In this document: positions 6,199-6,317 of the stretch, in pieces | Layout: every line of letters starts with the position of its first letter | How positions within the stretch are numbered: position 1 is the stretch's first letter | DNA from: Gammaproteobacteria bacterium RBG_16_37_9 | Lineage (GTDB): Bacteria > Pseudomonadota > Gammaproteobacteria > UBA9339 | Assembly (NCBI GenBank): GCA_001801345.1 | Contig: MGXJ01000025.1 | Coordinates: 5,010 to 11,326 of the forward strand | DNA length: 6,317 bases | Reading direction: 5' to 3' | Made by a program: the position numbers and the translations under genes | The notes under the pieces: model-generated | Databases searched by the model: none | Seen by the model: only the letters and a program-made list of their open reading frames with translations | Told to the model about the DNA's origin: nothing

Positions 6199-6317
6199 AT
6201 TGTCATCCTCGGGCTTCACGCTTGTCATCTTCGCACCTCACGCTTGTCATCTTCGCACCTCACGCTTGTCATCTTCACACCTCACGCTTGTCATCTTCAC
6301 ACCTCACGCTTGTCATC
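6199..6317. repeat. 22-bp tandem repeat array, continuing past the window
   Basis: Units of 22 bp start at 6221, 6243, 6265 and 6287, with a partial unit at 6309-6317. Each contains CTTGTCATCTTC and then CACCTCACG. The first two carry G and the next two A at the same site (CTTCGCACC versus CTTCACACC). The preceding 22 bp (6199-6220, TTGTCATCCTCGGGCTTCACG) is a diverged first unit and matches one arm of the 73-bp element. The array starts only seven bases after the XRE stop codon. There are no unique spacers, so it is not CRISPR. The unit length is not a multiple of three, which argues against a coding repeat. Confidence 0.93.

Noticed and set aside
6199..6317. Possible CRISPR array
   Set aside because: The 22-bp units are contiguous with no unique spacers, and no cas genes are present.

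Overview
The window is AT-rich DNA from what looks like a proteobacterium. The mix of an AT-rich chromosome, many dispersed palindromic repeats, a CpdA-like phosphodiesterase and a repressor-type HTH protein with a degenerate S24 domain fits a host-associated gammaproteobacterium (Legionella/Coxiella/Rickettsiella-like). A repeat-rich alphaproteobacterial symbiont cannot be excluded. The lineage call is inference only.

Layout. Positions 1-194 hold palindromic repeats, including one complete 73-bp double-hairpin element (41-113). Directly next to them (195-285) is a 91-bp broken copy of the 3' end of cpdA. A 162-aa exported protein of unknown function is encoded on the plus strand at 525-1013. 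Three genes then run on the minus strand: a two-domain ABC permease (5229 to 3490), its ATPase (3454 to 2153) and, after a 150-bp inverted repeat, a CpdA-type metallophosphoesterase (1951 to 1148). The divergent intergenic region 5230-5520 carries a second 73-bp element plus fragments. Next comes a plus-strand XRE-family regulator (5521-6192). The window ends inside a 22-bp tandem repeat (6199-6317) that appears to have grown from one arm of the same palindromic element.

How the parts fit. The permease and ATPase form a complete membrane-plus-motor module of the nitrate/sulfonate/taurine (NitT/TauT) type, but no substrate-binding protein is in view. cpdA would lower cAMP. It lies in the same direction but is separated from the transporter by a long palindrome that may insulate it. 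The XRE protein faces away from the transporter across the shared repeat-bearing intergenic region and could control itself or its neighbour.

The genes are ordinary. The unusual content is in the repeats: two 73-bp copies with compensatory stem changes, a 150-bp palindrome that supplies an open-reading N-terminal extension to cpdA, a nearly substitution-free duplicate of the cpdA tail, and a minisatellite born from a palindromic element. I see no new defence system, CRISPR array, tRNA, rRNA or transposase gene.
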